Shown here in pieces: positions 1 through 8,621 of a DNA stretch of 64,000 nucleotides. Numbering within the stretch: position 1 is the stretch's first letter; each line of letters starts with the position of its first letter. The position numbers and the translations under genes were made by a program. A model generated the notes under the pieces. It was not told the DNA's origin, did no database searches, and saw nothing but the letters and a program-made list of their open reading frames with translations. This DNA is from Autumnicola sp041679265 (GTDB lineage Bacteria > Bacteroidota > Bacteroidia > Flavobacteriales > Flavobacteriaceae). The DNA lies in the NCBI RefSeq assembly GCF_041679265.1, contig NZ_JBGFSM010000014.1, positions 62,001 through 126,000 on the forward strand. Direction: 5' to 3'.

Positions 1-917
1 CAGAAACAGCTAAAGACTGGGATATAGGGGCGATAAGCGGGATTCCCTCATGGACAGAACTCATGTTAAAAAAGATTATTGAATACCACAATCTTGAAAC
101 CATTCATGACATCTGGCCAAATTTTAAAGTGTATGCATCGGGTGGGGTTGCTTTTGAACCCTATGAGAAAAGTTTTAATGCCCTGCTGGAACACCCGGTG
201 AAGGTTATTGATACCTATCTAGCTTCCGAAGGCTTTTTAGCACTTCAGGACCGTCCCGATACCCAATCCATGAAACTAATTTTGGATAATGGAATTTATT
301 TTGAATTTGTTCCTTTTAAGCCTGAATATATAAATGAAGACGGTTCTATTAAAGATGAGGCTCCCGTTGTTCCCCTTTCTGAAGTTAAAGAGGAGGAAGA
401 TTACGTGTTGCTTATAAGCACTGTTGCGGGGGCGTGGAGATATGTTATTGGGGACACGGTGAAGTTTACCGATGTGGAGAAACATGAAATCCGGATTACC
501 GGAAGGACAAAATTCTTCCTGAACGTGGTGGGTTCTCAGCTTTCGGTAAATAAAATGAATGATGCCGTGAAAGAGCTGGAGGAGAAATTCGATATTAAAA
601 TTCCTGAGTTTACACTTGCCGCAGTGCGTATTGACGGGGAATTTTACCATTCCTGGTATTTGGGAACCGATGCTGATATTGAAGATGAAAAACTGGCTGA
701 AGCCCTGGACGAAGTGTTGAAAGATGCTAATAAAAACTACAAGGTCGCGCGTTCCAAAGCACTTAAAGGGGTAAAGGTAACCAAGGTGCCGCCGGAATTA
801 TTTCCCGAATGGAGTGGTGCCAATAAAAAGAAAGGCGGCCAGGTAAAAATGGAGAAAGTGATGAATGAAGAAAAATTTGCCGAGTGGGAAAAATTTGTAA
901 AAAAGCAACTTGGCTAG
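1..917 (+). CDS. GH3-family (auxin-responsive promoter type) protein, 5' end missing
   Basis: The frame is open from base 3 to the TAG at 915-917, so the gene begins before the window and only about 305 C-terminal residues are seen; the first ATG in view (63) is internal. The sequence resembles the C-terminal half of bacterial GH3 proteins, which adenylate a carboxylic acid and join it to an amine. Visible landmarks are LASEGFLAL, the GAWRYVIGDTVKF stretch, which looks like the conserved Y-x-x-GD segment of acyl-adenylating enzymes, and a lysine-rich end (KKKGGQVKMEK) that may hold the late catalytic lysine. The substrate in Bacteroidota is unknown. It runs tail to tail with the next gene, with only two bases between the stop codons. 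Confidence 0.85.
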   Translation, partial: ETAKDWDIGAISGIPSWTELMLKKIIEYHNLETIHDIWPNFKVYASGGVAFEPYEKSFNALLEHPVKVIDTYLASEGFLALQDRPDTQSMKLILDNGIYFEFVPFKPEYINEDGSIKDEAPVVPLSEVKEEEDYVLLISTVAGAWRYVIGDTVKFTDVEKHEIRITGRTKFFLNVVGSQLSVNKMNDAVKELEEKFDIKIPEFTLAAVRIDGEFYHSWYLGTDADIEDEKLAEALDEVLKDANKNYKVARSKALKGVKVTKVPPELFPEWSGANKKKGGQVKMEKVMNEEKFAEWEKFVKKQLG

Positions 918-919
918 AA

Positions 920-1564
920 CTACTTTAATTCCTCAACCAGTTCTATAATTTCTTCTTGAGAAAGATACAGAGATTTGATACGATTCTTGTATTTTTCTGA
1001 AAGGTCCGACTGGTTGAGGATAAAATCTTTGGTGGCAATGATATATTCCCCAAGGCCATGGTTAACGGCGTAGGTATCAGCCATTCTTTCAGCTTCTTTT
1101 AAATACTTCTTGGAGGTAATATATTTAATGCCAAACCAGAACATGCCAAGAGCACTTCGATCTTTATAATCCATGATATGGCCCAGCTCGTGGCCAATCC
1201 ATCCAATGAGCACATCAGAAGGAACATTGGTAAGATCAAATTCTTCCCCTTCAATATTAAAGCGTTCGCTCATATTTACATAATAGGAGCGTTTGCCCTT
1301 TGCTTTTAAAAAATCTCCCACCTTGGGCTGGGCCTGCATAAAAGACTTCTTTATATTCTTTTTAAAACGAAATTCTATGGGAGTGTCCTTTAATTCCGGG
1401 TAGTGGGAAAGGGCCACATAGGCCTCTCTCCATATAGCGTCCGGAACAATTTTATTATTAAATTCTAGACTGTCTTTTTGGTTCATAGGTTGAGAAAATA
1501 CTTGGGTAGATATTAGAAAGAGTAAGGCTATTATTGAAAAGTATGGATTTCGGGCAACGTTCAA
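920..1564 (-). CDS. Secreted putative zinc metalloprotease (HELGH)
   Basis: A 214-residue protein with an N-terminal signal peptide (hydrophobic stretch about 9-20, likely cut after VFSQ). It carries the gluzincin-type motif HELGH at 125-129 and, about 30 residues later, EAERMAD (157-163), which could give the third zinc ligand. Together these suggest a small exported or periplasmic metallopeptidase; the substrate is not predictable. The only start that keeps the signal peptide is TTG at 1564, since an in-frame stop lies two codons upstream and the next Met is residue 27. No characterised family name can be given with certainty. Confidence 0.75.
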   Translation of the reverse strand: MNVARNPYFSIIALLFLISTQVFSQPMNQKDSLEFNNKIVPDAIWREAYVALSHYPELKDTPIEFRFKKNIKKSFMQAQPKVGDFLKAKGKRSYYVNMSERFNIEGEEFDLTNVPSDVLIGWIGHELGHIMDYKDRSALGMFWFGIKYITSKKYLKEAERMADTYAVNHGLGEYIIATKDFILNQSDLSEKYKNRIKSLYLSQEEIIELVEELK

Positions 1565-1701
1565 TTCTTATAATTTAAAAAATTAATGATTTGTGTTCCT
1601 TATAAAGTTAAGGATAATGCCAGCATTGGGGAAAAGAGCAGAGTTAAAATGAATATAAAAAAAGAGGCAGATTTGGAGTTATAGCCTTGAAATCTGGACA
1701 T

Positions 1702-1729
1702 AAAAAAAGCCTTACAAAACAGTAAGGCT
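1702..1729 (-). terminator. Rho-independent terminator of the cold-shock gene
   Basis: An 8-bp inverted repeat, AGCCTTAC and GTAAGGCT around a 6-base loop (1708-1729), is followed on the minus strand by a run of T (1708 down to 1702). It lies about 25 bases after the csp stop codon. Confidence 0.85.
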
Positions 1730-1753
1730 GAAAAATATAAAATAAATTAGGTA

Positions 1754-1945
1754 TTATGCCTGTTTGACATTTACCGCATTCAATCCTTTTCTTCCTTCTT
1801 CCAAATCAAAAACTACTTCGTCATTTTCCCTGATTTCGTCAATCAAGCCATTAGCATGTACAAAGTATTCTTTGTTTGTTCCTTCTTCTTTAATAAATCC
1901 AAATCCTTTTGTGTCGTTAAAGAATTTGACAGTTCCTTTATTCAT
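1754..1945 (-). CDS. Cold-shock domain protein (CspA family)
   Basis: A 63-residue single cold-shock domain that binds single-stranded RNA or DNA and melts RNA structure. RNP1 is KGFGFI (13-18) and RNP2 is YFVHA (27-31), both intact, and the length is normal for the family. The frame stays open upstream to 1969, but the ATG at 1945 is chosen because MNKGTVKFF is the usual N-terminus and the upstream segment overlaps a flavobacterial -7 box (1967-1974). It is a single-gene unit with its own terminator. Confidence 0.93.
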   Translation of the reverse strand: MNKGTVKFFNDTKGFGFIKEEGTNKEYFVHANGLIDEIRENDEVVFDLEEGRKGLNAVNVKQA

Positions 1946-1966
1946 TATATAAAAATTAAATTCGGC

Positions 1967-1974
1967 CAAAGGTA
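1967..1974 (-). promoter_or_regulatory. -7 box (TACCTTTG) of csp
   Basis: On the minus strand the sequence TACCTTTG fits the Bacteroidota -7 consensus TAnnTTTG and lies about 22 bases upstream of the csp ATG. I see no clear TTG at -33, so only half of the promoter is supported. Confidence 0.5.
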
Positions 1975-2049
1975 GTTATAAAATAAAGATAATGAGTTAT
2001 TTATATTGGTTTTTATTAAAAAAGTAGAAATCCGGGATAAAAATCAAAT

Positions 2050-2082
2050 TAAAAAACCGCCTAAACTCTTGTTTTAGACGGT
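2050..2082 (-). terminator. Rho-independent terminator after the DUF4168 gene
   Basis: On the minus strand a stem of ACCGTCTAAA paired with TTTAGGCGGT (2056-2082) is followed by six or more T residues. It begins about 30 bases after the DUF4168 stop. Confidence 0.8.
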
Positions 2083-2111
2083 CTCTCGAAATTTTTTATT
2101 TCTGCCGAAGA

Positions 2112-2627
2112 CTACTGCCCGCTTAGCATTTCCTGTAGCCTTTGCTGCATTTCCTGGTCTGTTTGCAGCGCCATGGCGAGTTTTTCATATCGCTCCATGG
2201 TAAAACCTTTTTCTGTGATGGCATCTTCCATTTGATCCTGAAATTGCCCCTGCATTCCTTCAATGGTTTGTACGGCAGATTCGTATTTCTCTTTTTGCTC
2301 TGCGGTAGCTTCCATCTCGGTATTTGGATTCATAGAGGCCTGATACATTTTGTTGAACTGCTGGATCTCCAGCCCTTCCTCTTTTACCACAGCCATCATT
2401 TTTTGCTGGGCCTGCTGGTTTATCATCCTTATTTCCTGGTAAGCTTCTGCAAACTTAGCCAGCTCTCCGTCATTAACATCTACTTCCACTTTTTGATTTT
2501 GTGGCATGGGCTGTGTCTGGGCAAAAGCTCCTGCTGTGAACAGTAAACTTAACACCATTAAAAAGCCTGTAATTTTCTTTGATCTCAACATATCTTTAAA
2601 TTTTTGTTTTTTCATTTTTTCAAACAT
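2112..2627 (-). CDS. DUF4168 domain secreted protein
   Basis: A 171-residue exported protein: signal peptide ending TAGAFAQ, then a helical, Gln- and Met-rich domain matching DUF4168. The domain holds two similar halves, each with a pattern like LAKFAEAYQEI and YEKLAMALQTD. Function is unknown. The ATG at 2627 sits inside a possible promoter box (TATGTTTG, 2621-2628), so the true start may be the ATG at 2591, which gives a cleaner signal peptide beginning MLRSKK. It is a single-gene unit with a terminator. Confidence 0.82.
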   Translation of the reverse strand: MFEKMKKQKFKDMLRSKKITGFLMVLSLLFTAGAFAQTQPMPQNQKVEVDVNDGELAKFAEAYQEIRMINQQAQQKMMAVVKEEGLEIQQFNKMYQASMNPNTEMEATAEQKEKYESAVQTIEGMQGQFQDQMEDAITEKGFTMERYEKLAMALQTDQEMQQRLQEMLSGQ

Positions 2628-2767
2628 AAGAAACGCGATACAGGCGGGAAAATATTTAAGGAACTGATTGGCCTTTTTTTCCAGGAATTAACTGAAAAAC
2701 TTCATCTTGTTAAAAATTTTAGGTAATAATTGGGATGCAATAGGTAAAGGGCATTGGTGGTGTATAT

Positions 2768-3127
2768 TTAAATAAATTCTAGTTGGTCCCTGGAAAGTTC
2801 AGATTTTTGATTACCCGTATGCAGGGTGGTTGCAGGTTCAAAAAGCATTACCTGTACTTCTTCTTTTGCTGAAGGCCGGTGCTCTACACCTTTGGGAACA
2901 ATTAAAAACTCATTTTCTTTTACCTCCACTGTTTTGTCTCGAAACTGCATGGTAAAGGTGCCTTTTACTACAAAAAACATTTCATCTTCTTCTTCATGTT
3001 TGTGCCAGATAAAATCTCCTTTAAACTTTGCCAGCTTCACCTGTTGCCCGTTTAATTCTCCAACAATGCGTGGGTGCCAGTGGTCCTGGAACTTTCCAAA
3101 TTTTTCTTCTAGGTTCACTTTATCCAT
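2768..3127 (-). CDS. Cupin domain protein
   Basis: A 119-residue single-domain cupin. The first cupin motif is seen at FIWHKHEEEDEMFFVVKG (His, His, Glu metal ligands, then Gly) and the second near FLIVPKGVEHRPSA (His). This is a metal-binding beta barrel; many such small cupins are uncharacterised, so no reaction is claimed. The frame extends to a TTG at 3139, but the ATG at 3127 gives the usual N-terminus MDKVNLEEKF. It appears to be a lone gene. Confidence 0.8.
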   Translation of the reverse strand: MDKVNLEEKFGKFQDHWHPRIVGELNGQQVKLAKFKGDFIWHKHEEEDEMFFVVKGTFTMQFRDKTVEVKENEFLIVPKGVEHRPSAKEEVQVMLFEPATTLHTGNQKSELSRDQLEFI

Positions 3128-3177
3128 AACTGTATACAATTTCTTTTAATGTATTAATCTTATGATGATTTAGAGAC

Positions 3178-3528
3178 TTAATTTTCTATAACAATGCTTT
3201 GTTGCTCTGTATTGCTGTTTTCAAAAGGAATTTCAATAAAGAAATCTTCCAGTTCTTCCCCTGCATTCGCAGCTCGAATGATGTAGGGTACGTTAGCTTC
3301 AAGATCTGTAATAAGGGCATTTTCTCCTGCGGCAATGTTGCCGTTATTTACAAATCCGCGACTATCTGTGGTGACATTCAGATAAATTTCAATTTCATTA
3401 GCCGTCTCGTTAGTGATCATTAAATCATAATACTGGTTTTCTTCACTCATATTGTCATCATCATTACTACAGCCTATCATAAAGAGTGGGAGTAAAGCGA
3501 TAAAGGCAATTTTCAATACTTTTTTCAT
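3178..3528 (-). CDS. Small lipoprotein of unknown function
   Basis: A 116-residue protein with a lipoprotein signal peptide ending FMIGC (Cys20). The residues after the cysteine, SNDDDN, match the acidic lipoprotein export signal that sends lipoproteins to the cell surface in Bacteroidota. The rest looks like a short beta-rich domain. I do not recognise a family. Confidence 0.7.
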   Translation of the reverse strand: MKKVLKIAFIALLPLFMIGCSNDDDNMSEENQYYDLMITNETANEIEIYLNVTTDSRGFVNNGNIAAGENALITDLEANVPYIIRAANAGEELEDFFIEIPFENSNTEQQSIVIEN

Positions 3529-3668
3529 AATGTTTTAGTTTTAGCCAATTCTGTTGGCCTGTTCAAGAAATAATCTATTAAAGATTTAGATAACAGGCTC
3601 TTAATACTCTGGTAAATTTGTGTTATGCTTTTTGAAACAGCTACAAAATGCCTCTATAAATTGGATCA

Positions 3669-4559
3669 TTAAATGATTTTCCTGAAGCTCTCATCTGGTT
3701 CTACATGAATAAGTACATCATTAATTTCGGGAAAATACCCCTGCAATTCTTTCTTCAGCATATGCGCGATATCATGCCCCTGGGTTACCGTAATATTTCC
3801 ATTTACAATAAGGTGTAGATCCACATGAAAAAACAAACCTGCTTTTCTTATAAAGCACTTCTCTATCCCTACCACTCCGGGCACATTACTGGAGATCTCT
3901 TTTATCTCTTCAATAAAATCATCATAAACATGCTCATCCATAATTTCACTCAGTGCCGGCCTAAAAATAAGGTAGGCGTTATAAATTATAAATCCGGAAG
4001 CCAGCAGAGCCGCCCAGTCATCGGCAGTTTCATAGCCTTTACCCATAAAAATGGCTATAGAAATTCCTATAAAGGCCATCAGGGAAGTTATAGCATCACT
4101 GCGATGATGCCATGCATCGGCTTTTAAAGAAGTACTTTTGGTTTCATCACCTTTTTTAGAAACAAAGCGGTAAAAAAGCTCTTTAATAATCACAATGGCT
4201 CCCAGCACAATCAGGGTATATTTTTCAGGAACTTTATGGGGAGTTTGTATATTGATGATACTTTCATAAGCAATAACCGTAGCCGAAATCAGCAAAAAAC
4301 CTACCACCGCAAAAGTAATGAGCGGCTCGGCTTTCCCATGGCCATAGGGGTGGTTCTCATCTGCCGGTTTGGTGGAATAGCGAATGCCTACCAGAACAAT
4401 ACTGGAAGAAAAAACATCTGTGGTAGATTCTATGGCGTCTGCAATAAGCGCATAAGAATTGCCAAATATACCGGTGACACCTTTAATAATGGCCAGCAGG
4501 GCGTTACCTATAATGCTAAAGTAAGTAGCTTTTATGGCTTCCTGTTTTTTACTCTCCAT
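3669..4559 (-). CDS. Cation diffusion facilitator (CDF) metal exporter
   Basis: A 296-residue CDF transporter of the FieF/YiiP/CzcD class: six membrane helices followed by a cytoplasmic domain (about 215-290) that ends with the typical IHVEP. CDF proteins export Zn, Fe, Mn or similar ions by exchange with protons. The second metal-site motif is intact (HHRSDA, H152 and D155). The first is EST TD-like, with Glu44 and Asp48 where most relatives have His/Asp-x3-Asp, so metal choice may differ from well-studied members. The gene stands alone. Confidence 0.92.
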   Translation of the reverse strand: MESKKQEAIKATYFSIIGNALLAIIKGVTGIFGNSYALIADAIESTTDVFSSSIVLVGIRYSTKPADENHPYGHGKAEPLITFAVVGFLLISATVIAYESIINIQTPHKVPEKYTLIVLGAIVIIKELFYRFVSKKGDETKSTSLKADAWHHRSDAITSLMAFIGISIAIFMGKGYETADDWAALLASGFIIYNAYLIFRPALSEIMDEHVYDDFIEEIKEISSNVPGVVGIEKCFIRKAGLFFHVDLHLIVNGNITVTQGHDIAHMLKKELQGYFPEINDVLIHVEPDESFRKII

Positions 4560-4645
4560 TTTCTTTTTTCTGCTGAAATCTTAAAGTGGATGCAAGTTAC
4601 ATAATTGAAGGAAATAAGCCGGCCGGAGCAGTAGTATTCTGCACG

Positions 4646-5722
4646 CTATTCTTCTGAAAATTTTCTTTTGCTCATAAGAATACCATAAGGCCTTAGGGCC
4701 TCAATATGTAATAAAATTACGGCTAAAATTCCTACGATTGGAATGGCCAGGATCATGCCAATAATTCCCCAGACCAGGTTTCCTATTACCACGGCAATAA
4801 TTACCACAAAAGGGTGCAAATCTACCCTATCTCCAACAACATAAGGTTCCAGCACGTAGCTTTCTAAAAATTGCGCTACAGAAAAGGTGATAATTACTCC
4901 TATAAGCACTCCAATTTCTCCCGAGGTAAGATACCCAAAAGCCATAGCCATGGCAAGGCCAATAATATTTCCCAGGTAAGGGATAAGACTTAAAATTGCG
5001 GCAACAATACTTACCAGGATAAAGTTATTCACGCCTGAAATTCCCAGGCCAACGGCATAAAGAACAATTAGAAAAGCAATTAGCAAAAGTCGGCCTATAA
5101 GGTATTGCGGGGCAACCTTGGCAGATTTTATTATGACCGAGTTTACTTTCTCCCGTTTCTCGTCTGGAAAAACATGCAAAAGAAAGTTTTTAAACTTTTG
5201 CCGGTAATTCAGGAAAAAGAAAACATAAATAAAGGTAAGCAGAAAATTTCCAATAGCGCCCGAAATGGTGGTAAGCAGGGAAGCGGCTTTCTTTTCCGGA
5301 AGTTGGCCGGAACTTCCCACTGCAGGCACCACGGTAGAACTGCTTTTAGAATCATTAAAATTAAGGTCCTCTGCATTAAGCGGGGTGTTCTTAACGGCAA
5401 ATTGCTTTACCTGTTCCAGCTTGGGCTTCATCGTTTCTTTTATCTCCGGCCATTTTTCAACAAAGCTTTCCAGTTGGTAAGAGAGCAACCCCAGGAATGC
5501 AAGGGAGACCAGGAATAGAAAAAACGCATTTATTAATGAAGCGGCACTTCTGCTTATTCTCTTTTCCATCCAGCCCGAAAGCGGAAAAACCAGTAGGGAA
5601 AGTATAATTGCGGTAACAAATGGGCCCAGAAAAGCTTGCGCTTTAGTAAGCCCCAGGAAAAGAAAATAAGTTCCAAGGATAACCAGGGTAATGTAAAGAA
5701 GCAGGTTCTTGGCTTTTGCCAT
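4646..5722 (-). CDS. AI-2E family (PerM/YdiK-type) permease
   Basis: A 358-residue polytopic membrane protein of the AI-2E family (PF01594). Two N-terminal helices (about 7-40), a third near 60-85, then a soluble stretch (about 86-145) and a C-terminal membrane block with SLIPYLGNIIGL and LEPYVVG, the usual marks of the family. The family name comes from TqsA (autoinducer-2 export), but many members carry other substrates or ions, so the cargo is open. Start ATG at 5722. Confidence 0.88.
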   Translation of the reverse strand: MAKAKNLLLYITLVILGTYFLFLGLTKAQAFLGPFVTAIILSLLVFPLSGWMEKRISRSAASLINAFFLFLVSLAFLGLLSYQLESFVEKWPEIKETMKPKLEQVKQFAVKNTPLNAEDLNFNDSKSSSTVVPAVGSSGQLPEKKAASLLTTISGAIGNFLLTFIYVFFFLNYRQKFKNFLLHVFPDEKREKVNSVIIKSAKVAPQYLIGRLLLIAFLIVLYAVGLGISGVNNFILVSIVAAILSLIPYLGNIIGLAMAMAFGYLTSGEIGVLIGVIITFSVAQFLESYVLEPYVVGDRVDLHPFVVIIAVVIGNLVWGIIGMILAIPIVGILAVILLHIEALRPYGILMSKRKFSEE

Positions 5723-5813
5723 TTGATTGGTTTTTGATGAAGATACAAAAGTTGCGACCTTTTTGCTTTTAATATTTAGTTAAAGCAGCCACTATTAAAG
5801 CTTAGCAAAGTGA

Positions 5814-6398
5814 TTAGCTGTTTAAAAGATTGTGTATTTTCATATACTGAAGCAGCATAATAGTTTTGCCATCTTTAATTTCTCCTTTTCCTATTTTGGC
5901 ATAGGCCTCCTCAAAATCCATTTCAAGAACCTCAATATCTTCCTGTTCTTCGGGTAATCCGCCTCCCTCGCTCACTTTCATTTCATCGGAATATTCGCCT
6001 GTAAAAAAATGAATTATTTCTGTGACTGAACCAGGAGACATATAGGAATCAAAGATCTTTTTTGCTTTAGGAATCCGGTACCCGGTTTCTTCCTCGGTTT
6101 CTTTGATAATGCAGGCTTCGGGATAATCTTTATCTAAAAGTCCGGCGCAGGCTTCAATCATCATTCCGCCGGGATTATTATTAAGGTAAGTGGGCAGCCT
6201 GAACTGCCTGGTGAGAATTACCTTTTTTGTGGATTTATTGTAGAGCAGGATGCATGCTCCATCTCCGCGGTCATAAGCTTCCCGGTTTTGGGTTTGCCAT
6301 TCCCCTCTGCTGGTTTGGTATTCATAGGTGACTTCATTTAAAAGTGCCCATCGGTTGGAAAGTACTTCAGTTTTTTTAAGTTTTATTTTCTGGCTCAC
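5814..6398 (-). CDS. nudK: Nudix hydrolase, GDP-mannose pyrophosphatase type
   Basis: A 194-residue Nudix protein. The Nudix helix spans AGLLDKD to KETEEETGY (about 85-107), with the same spacing as E. coli NudK, and the residues before it (GGMMIEACAG) also agree. NudK hydrolyses GDP-mannose to GMP and mannose 1-phosphate in the cytoplasm. ADP-ribose activity is a possible alternative. Translation probably starts at GTG (6398), which gives MSQKIKLKKTE. The gene is separated from its neighbours and no operon is apparent. Confidence 0.82.
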   Translation of the reverse strand: MSQKIKLKKTEVLSNRWALLNEVTYEYQTSRGEWQTQNREAYDRGDGACILLYNKSTKKVILTRQFRLPTYLNNNPGGMMIEACAGLLDKDYPEACIIKETEEETGYRIPKAKKIFDSYMSPGSVTEIIHFFTGEYSDEMKVSEGGGLPEEQEDIEVLEMDFEEAYAKIGKGEIKDGKTIMLLQYMKIHNLLNS

Positions 6399-6517
6399 AG
6401 GTATGTATATTTGTTGCTTAGCGATAATTTTTGCTGGTTACATAAAGCAACAAGATTAAGCATGCTGAGTTAGATTTTCTAACGCAAAGCGTAAAATTAA
6501 AGAGGCAATTGCAACTG

Positions 6518-7087
6518 TCAATACACTTTAAGTTTATATTTAGTTAATAATCCTGAAAGATCCTCCTGGGAAAACTTTGCATTAGCCATGTGGCTTTGCT
6601 CCGGGTCTATAGAAAAGTTACAGGCACTTCTAAAATCTGCCTTTTCAAGATTTGTATTTCCAAAGCTGGAACCTAAAAGATCTGCTTCTGAAAAATCTGC
6701 GCCAGAACAGTTTGCCCCGGTAAATTCCACCTGCTCCATTTTACATTTTTTAAAGCTTGTTTTTGGTATTTTAAGCTGAAAAAAAGAAGTATAGCTAAGA
6801 TCACAATTTTTAAAACTGAAGGATAACAGGAAAGGATCACACTCCTCAAACCGTAAACCAATCATCTTACAACTGGTGAAACTACAATCCCTGAAGGCAG
6901 TGTTTTTTAATTCTGCAGAGCTAAAATTACAATCGCCAAAACTGCATTCCAAAAAAACAATACCAGACAAATTAACATTGGAAAGATTACAGGTTTGAAA
7001 ATGGCAATTTTCATATTCCCTTTTTAAAACTTCACGGGTATAATTTACTTGCTCCAAATGCTCGTCCCGGGTAAAATTTTCTTCCAT
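6518..7087 (-). CDS. Pentapeptide repeat protein, McbG/Qnr-sized
   Basis: A 189-residue protein built almost fully of pentapeptide repeats with the A(D/N)LxX pattern: for example CNLSN, VNLSG, CSFGD, CNFSS, AELKN, ADFSE, ADLLG, TNLEK, ADFRS. Such proteins fold as a right-handed square beta helix. The length and lack of other domains resemble McbG and Qnr, DNA mimics that shield gyrase from inhibitors, but this role is only a guess here. The ATG at 7087 is used; the upstream open frame overlaps the neighbouring gene. It lies 7 bases after the NIPSNAP stop, so they are probably co-transcribed. Confidence 0.82.
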   Translation of the reverse strand: MEENFTRDEHLEQVNYTREVLKREYENCHFQTCNLSNVNLSGIVFLECSFGDCNFSSAELKNTAFRDCSFTSCKMIGLRFEECDPFLLSFSFKNCDLSYTSFFQLKIPKTSFKKCKMEQVEFTGANCSGADFSEADLLGSSFGNTNLEKADFRSACNFSIDPEQSHMANAKFSQEDLSGLLTKYKLKVY

Positions 7088-7094
7088 TTTAAAA

Positions 7095-7877
7095 TTAATA
7101 GGCTGAATATTCTGTTGGGTAAAGGTATATAATATCAATATGCGAAACATTATCTGCATATTCTTCTTTAGCGCTAAGAACTTTCCAGGCGGGAGCACTG
7201 GAAAATGCCTGCCAGTGTTGTTCCCTGCTTTCCTGGTTGGCAAAGGTGGTCATATACATCAAATTTGGCATTTCCGGTCCTGAGATCACCTCCCCGTAAA
7301 AAACAGCATTAAAGCCAAGTTCATCAAATAATTTTACTTCTCCGCCTTCATTGAACATTTTTAATTTGTTCCTGAAAAATTTCCTGGTGGGGGACTGGTA
7401 GCTTCTCAATTCATATACACGCTCTTCAGGCGGGGTATCCAGAGCTGGTGTTTGCAATACAGGATGATCTTTAAAGGCCTTTAGAAGAATGGAACTGAAT
7501 CTTAGATAAGGCAGGTTGTTGGCTGAAGATTCCAGGAATTCGCGGCCCTCCTTTAAATAAATATTATTGTTAGCCAGCCGGTTATCTAAATCTTCCCACT
7601 GTTCCAGGGAAGTAAATGGAAGAAGTACATAAATATACTTAAGGCTATCGGGTTCACTTGTTGCTTTTGGCTTAAAAACGCCCACCTTATCAATTCCCAG
7701 TTCGGCCAAAGCTGGTAAATACGCATTTTCAAAAAAATCATCAGCCCTTTGTACCTGTTCGTTGCTTTTAAAATTATAAATTTTTAGCTGATAAAACTGC
7801 TGTTCCTGGGCATGTACTGTTGGAATAAAGCAGCAAAGCAGAACGAAAGCACTAAGGCCGAAAATAATTTTCTTCAT
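7095..7877 (-). CDS. NIPSNAP family exported protein
   Basis: A 260-residue protein with a signal peptide (cut near TVHAQ, residue 24) and two NIPSNAP-type ferredoxin-like domains: one at about 27-125 (FYQLKIYNFKS), the second at about 148-258 (VYELRSYQSP). NIPSNAP domains are dimeric alpha-beta barrels of unclear function in bacteria; in Bacteroidota exported versions are common. It is the first gene of a probable two-gene unit with the pentapeptide protein. Confidence 0.85.
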   Translation of the reverse strand: MKKIIFGLSAFVLLCCFIPTVHAQEQQFYQLKIYNFKSNEQVQRADDFFENAYLPALAELGIDKVGVFKPKATSEPDSLKYIYVLLPFTSLEQWEDLDNRLANNNIYLKEGREFLESSANNLPYLRFSSILLKAFKDHPVLQTPALDTPPEERVYELRSYQSPTRKFFRNKLKMFNEGGEVKLFDELGFNAVFYGEVISGPEMPNLMYMTTFANQESREQHWQAFSSAPAWKVLSAKEEYADNVSHIDIIYLYPTEYSAY

Positions 7878-7952
7878 TTTTCCTGAATTGTAAATTTAAA
7901 TTAACATGCGTTAACTGTAAAGCTACAAAATTCCGGTATTTGCAGAAGCTTT

Positions 7953-8498
7953 TTACTGAGGGAAACTAAATTCCTGAAGCATCTCCCAAATTTTTCCGTT
8001 ATGCCTGAAAACAATTAAACCCCCTGCTGTAAAAGCCTCTTCAAAACTCCTGTTTTCGAATTGTGGCCATGCCTTTTGAAAATTTAGCCTGCTAAGGTCT
8101 CTTTTGGCAATAGTAATATGCGGATGGATTTTTTTGGTTCTCTCCCGTTCATTTAATTTAAACTTTTCATCCAAAGCGCTTTGAACTTTACTGTGCAGGG
8201 ATATAACTGTTGCAGGATTGACAACATTGATAAAAATTGTACGGGAGGAAAACCTGCCAAATCCTGAAATTTGCACATCAAAGGATTTTTGATTTTTTAC
8301 AATTATTTGAAGTGTTTCCAAAAGGCTTGTCTCGTCTTCTTCGTTTATTTTGAAGGGAATCTGCAATGTTATATGTGCAGGTAATTTTAAAGCTTTCGCA
8401 GAATCATATTTTTTCCTGATCTCCAGCTTTAGTCTCCTGATTTTTTCTTCAAGTTGAGCATCAGGCACAATGGCTATAAAGTATAAACTTTTCTTCAT
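7953..8498 (-). CDS. 2H phosphoesterase (RNA 2',3'-cyclic phosphodiesterase-like)
   Basis: A 181-residue protein of the 2H superfamily, related to ThpR / LigT. It shows both catalytic H-x-T motifs: HIT at 42-44 (LPAHITLQ) and HIT at 126-128 (IHPHITIAK). Enzymes of this type open 2',3'-cyclic phosphates on RNA or small nucleotides in the cytoplasm. The exact substrate cannot be told. A 120-base gap separates it from the CHAD gene on the same strand. Confidence 0.85.
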   Translation of the reverse strand: MKKSLYFIAIVPDAQLEEKIRRLKLEIRKKYDSAKALKLPAHITLQIPFKINEEDETSLLETLQIIVKNQKSFDVQISGFGRFSSRTIFINVVNPATVISLHSKVQSALDEKFKLNERERTKKIHPHITIAKRDLSRLNFQKAWPQFENRSFEEAFTAGGLIVFRHNGKIWEMLQEFSFPQ

Positions 8499-8621
8499 GA
8501 GGTTTGCTTAATACAGGCGTTATCTTTGAGCAGATTCGTTTCTTTATAGGAGTCTGGTGGTTGTATCCTTTTATTTCTAGGCAGTCTAGCCAAAGCAATC
8601 TCAGGGCACCGCAGTGTAAGC

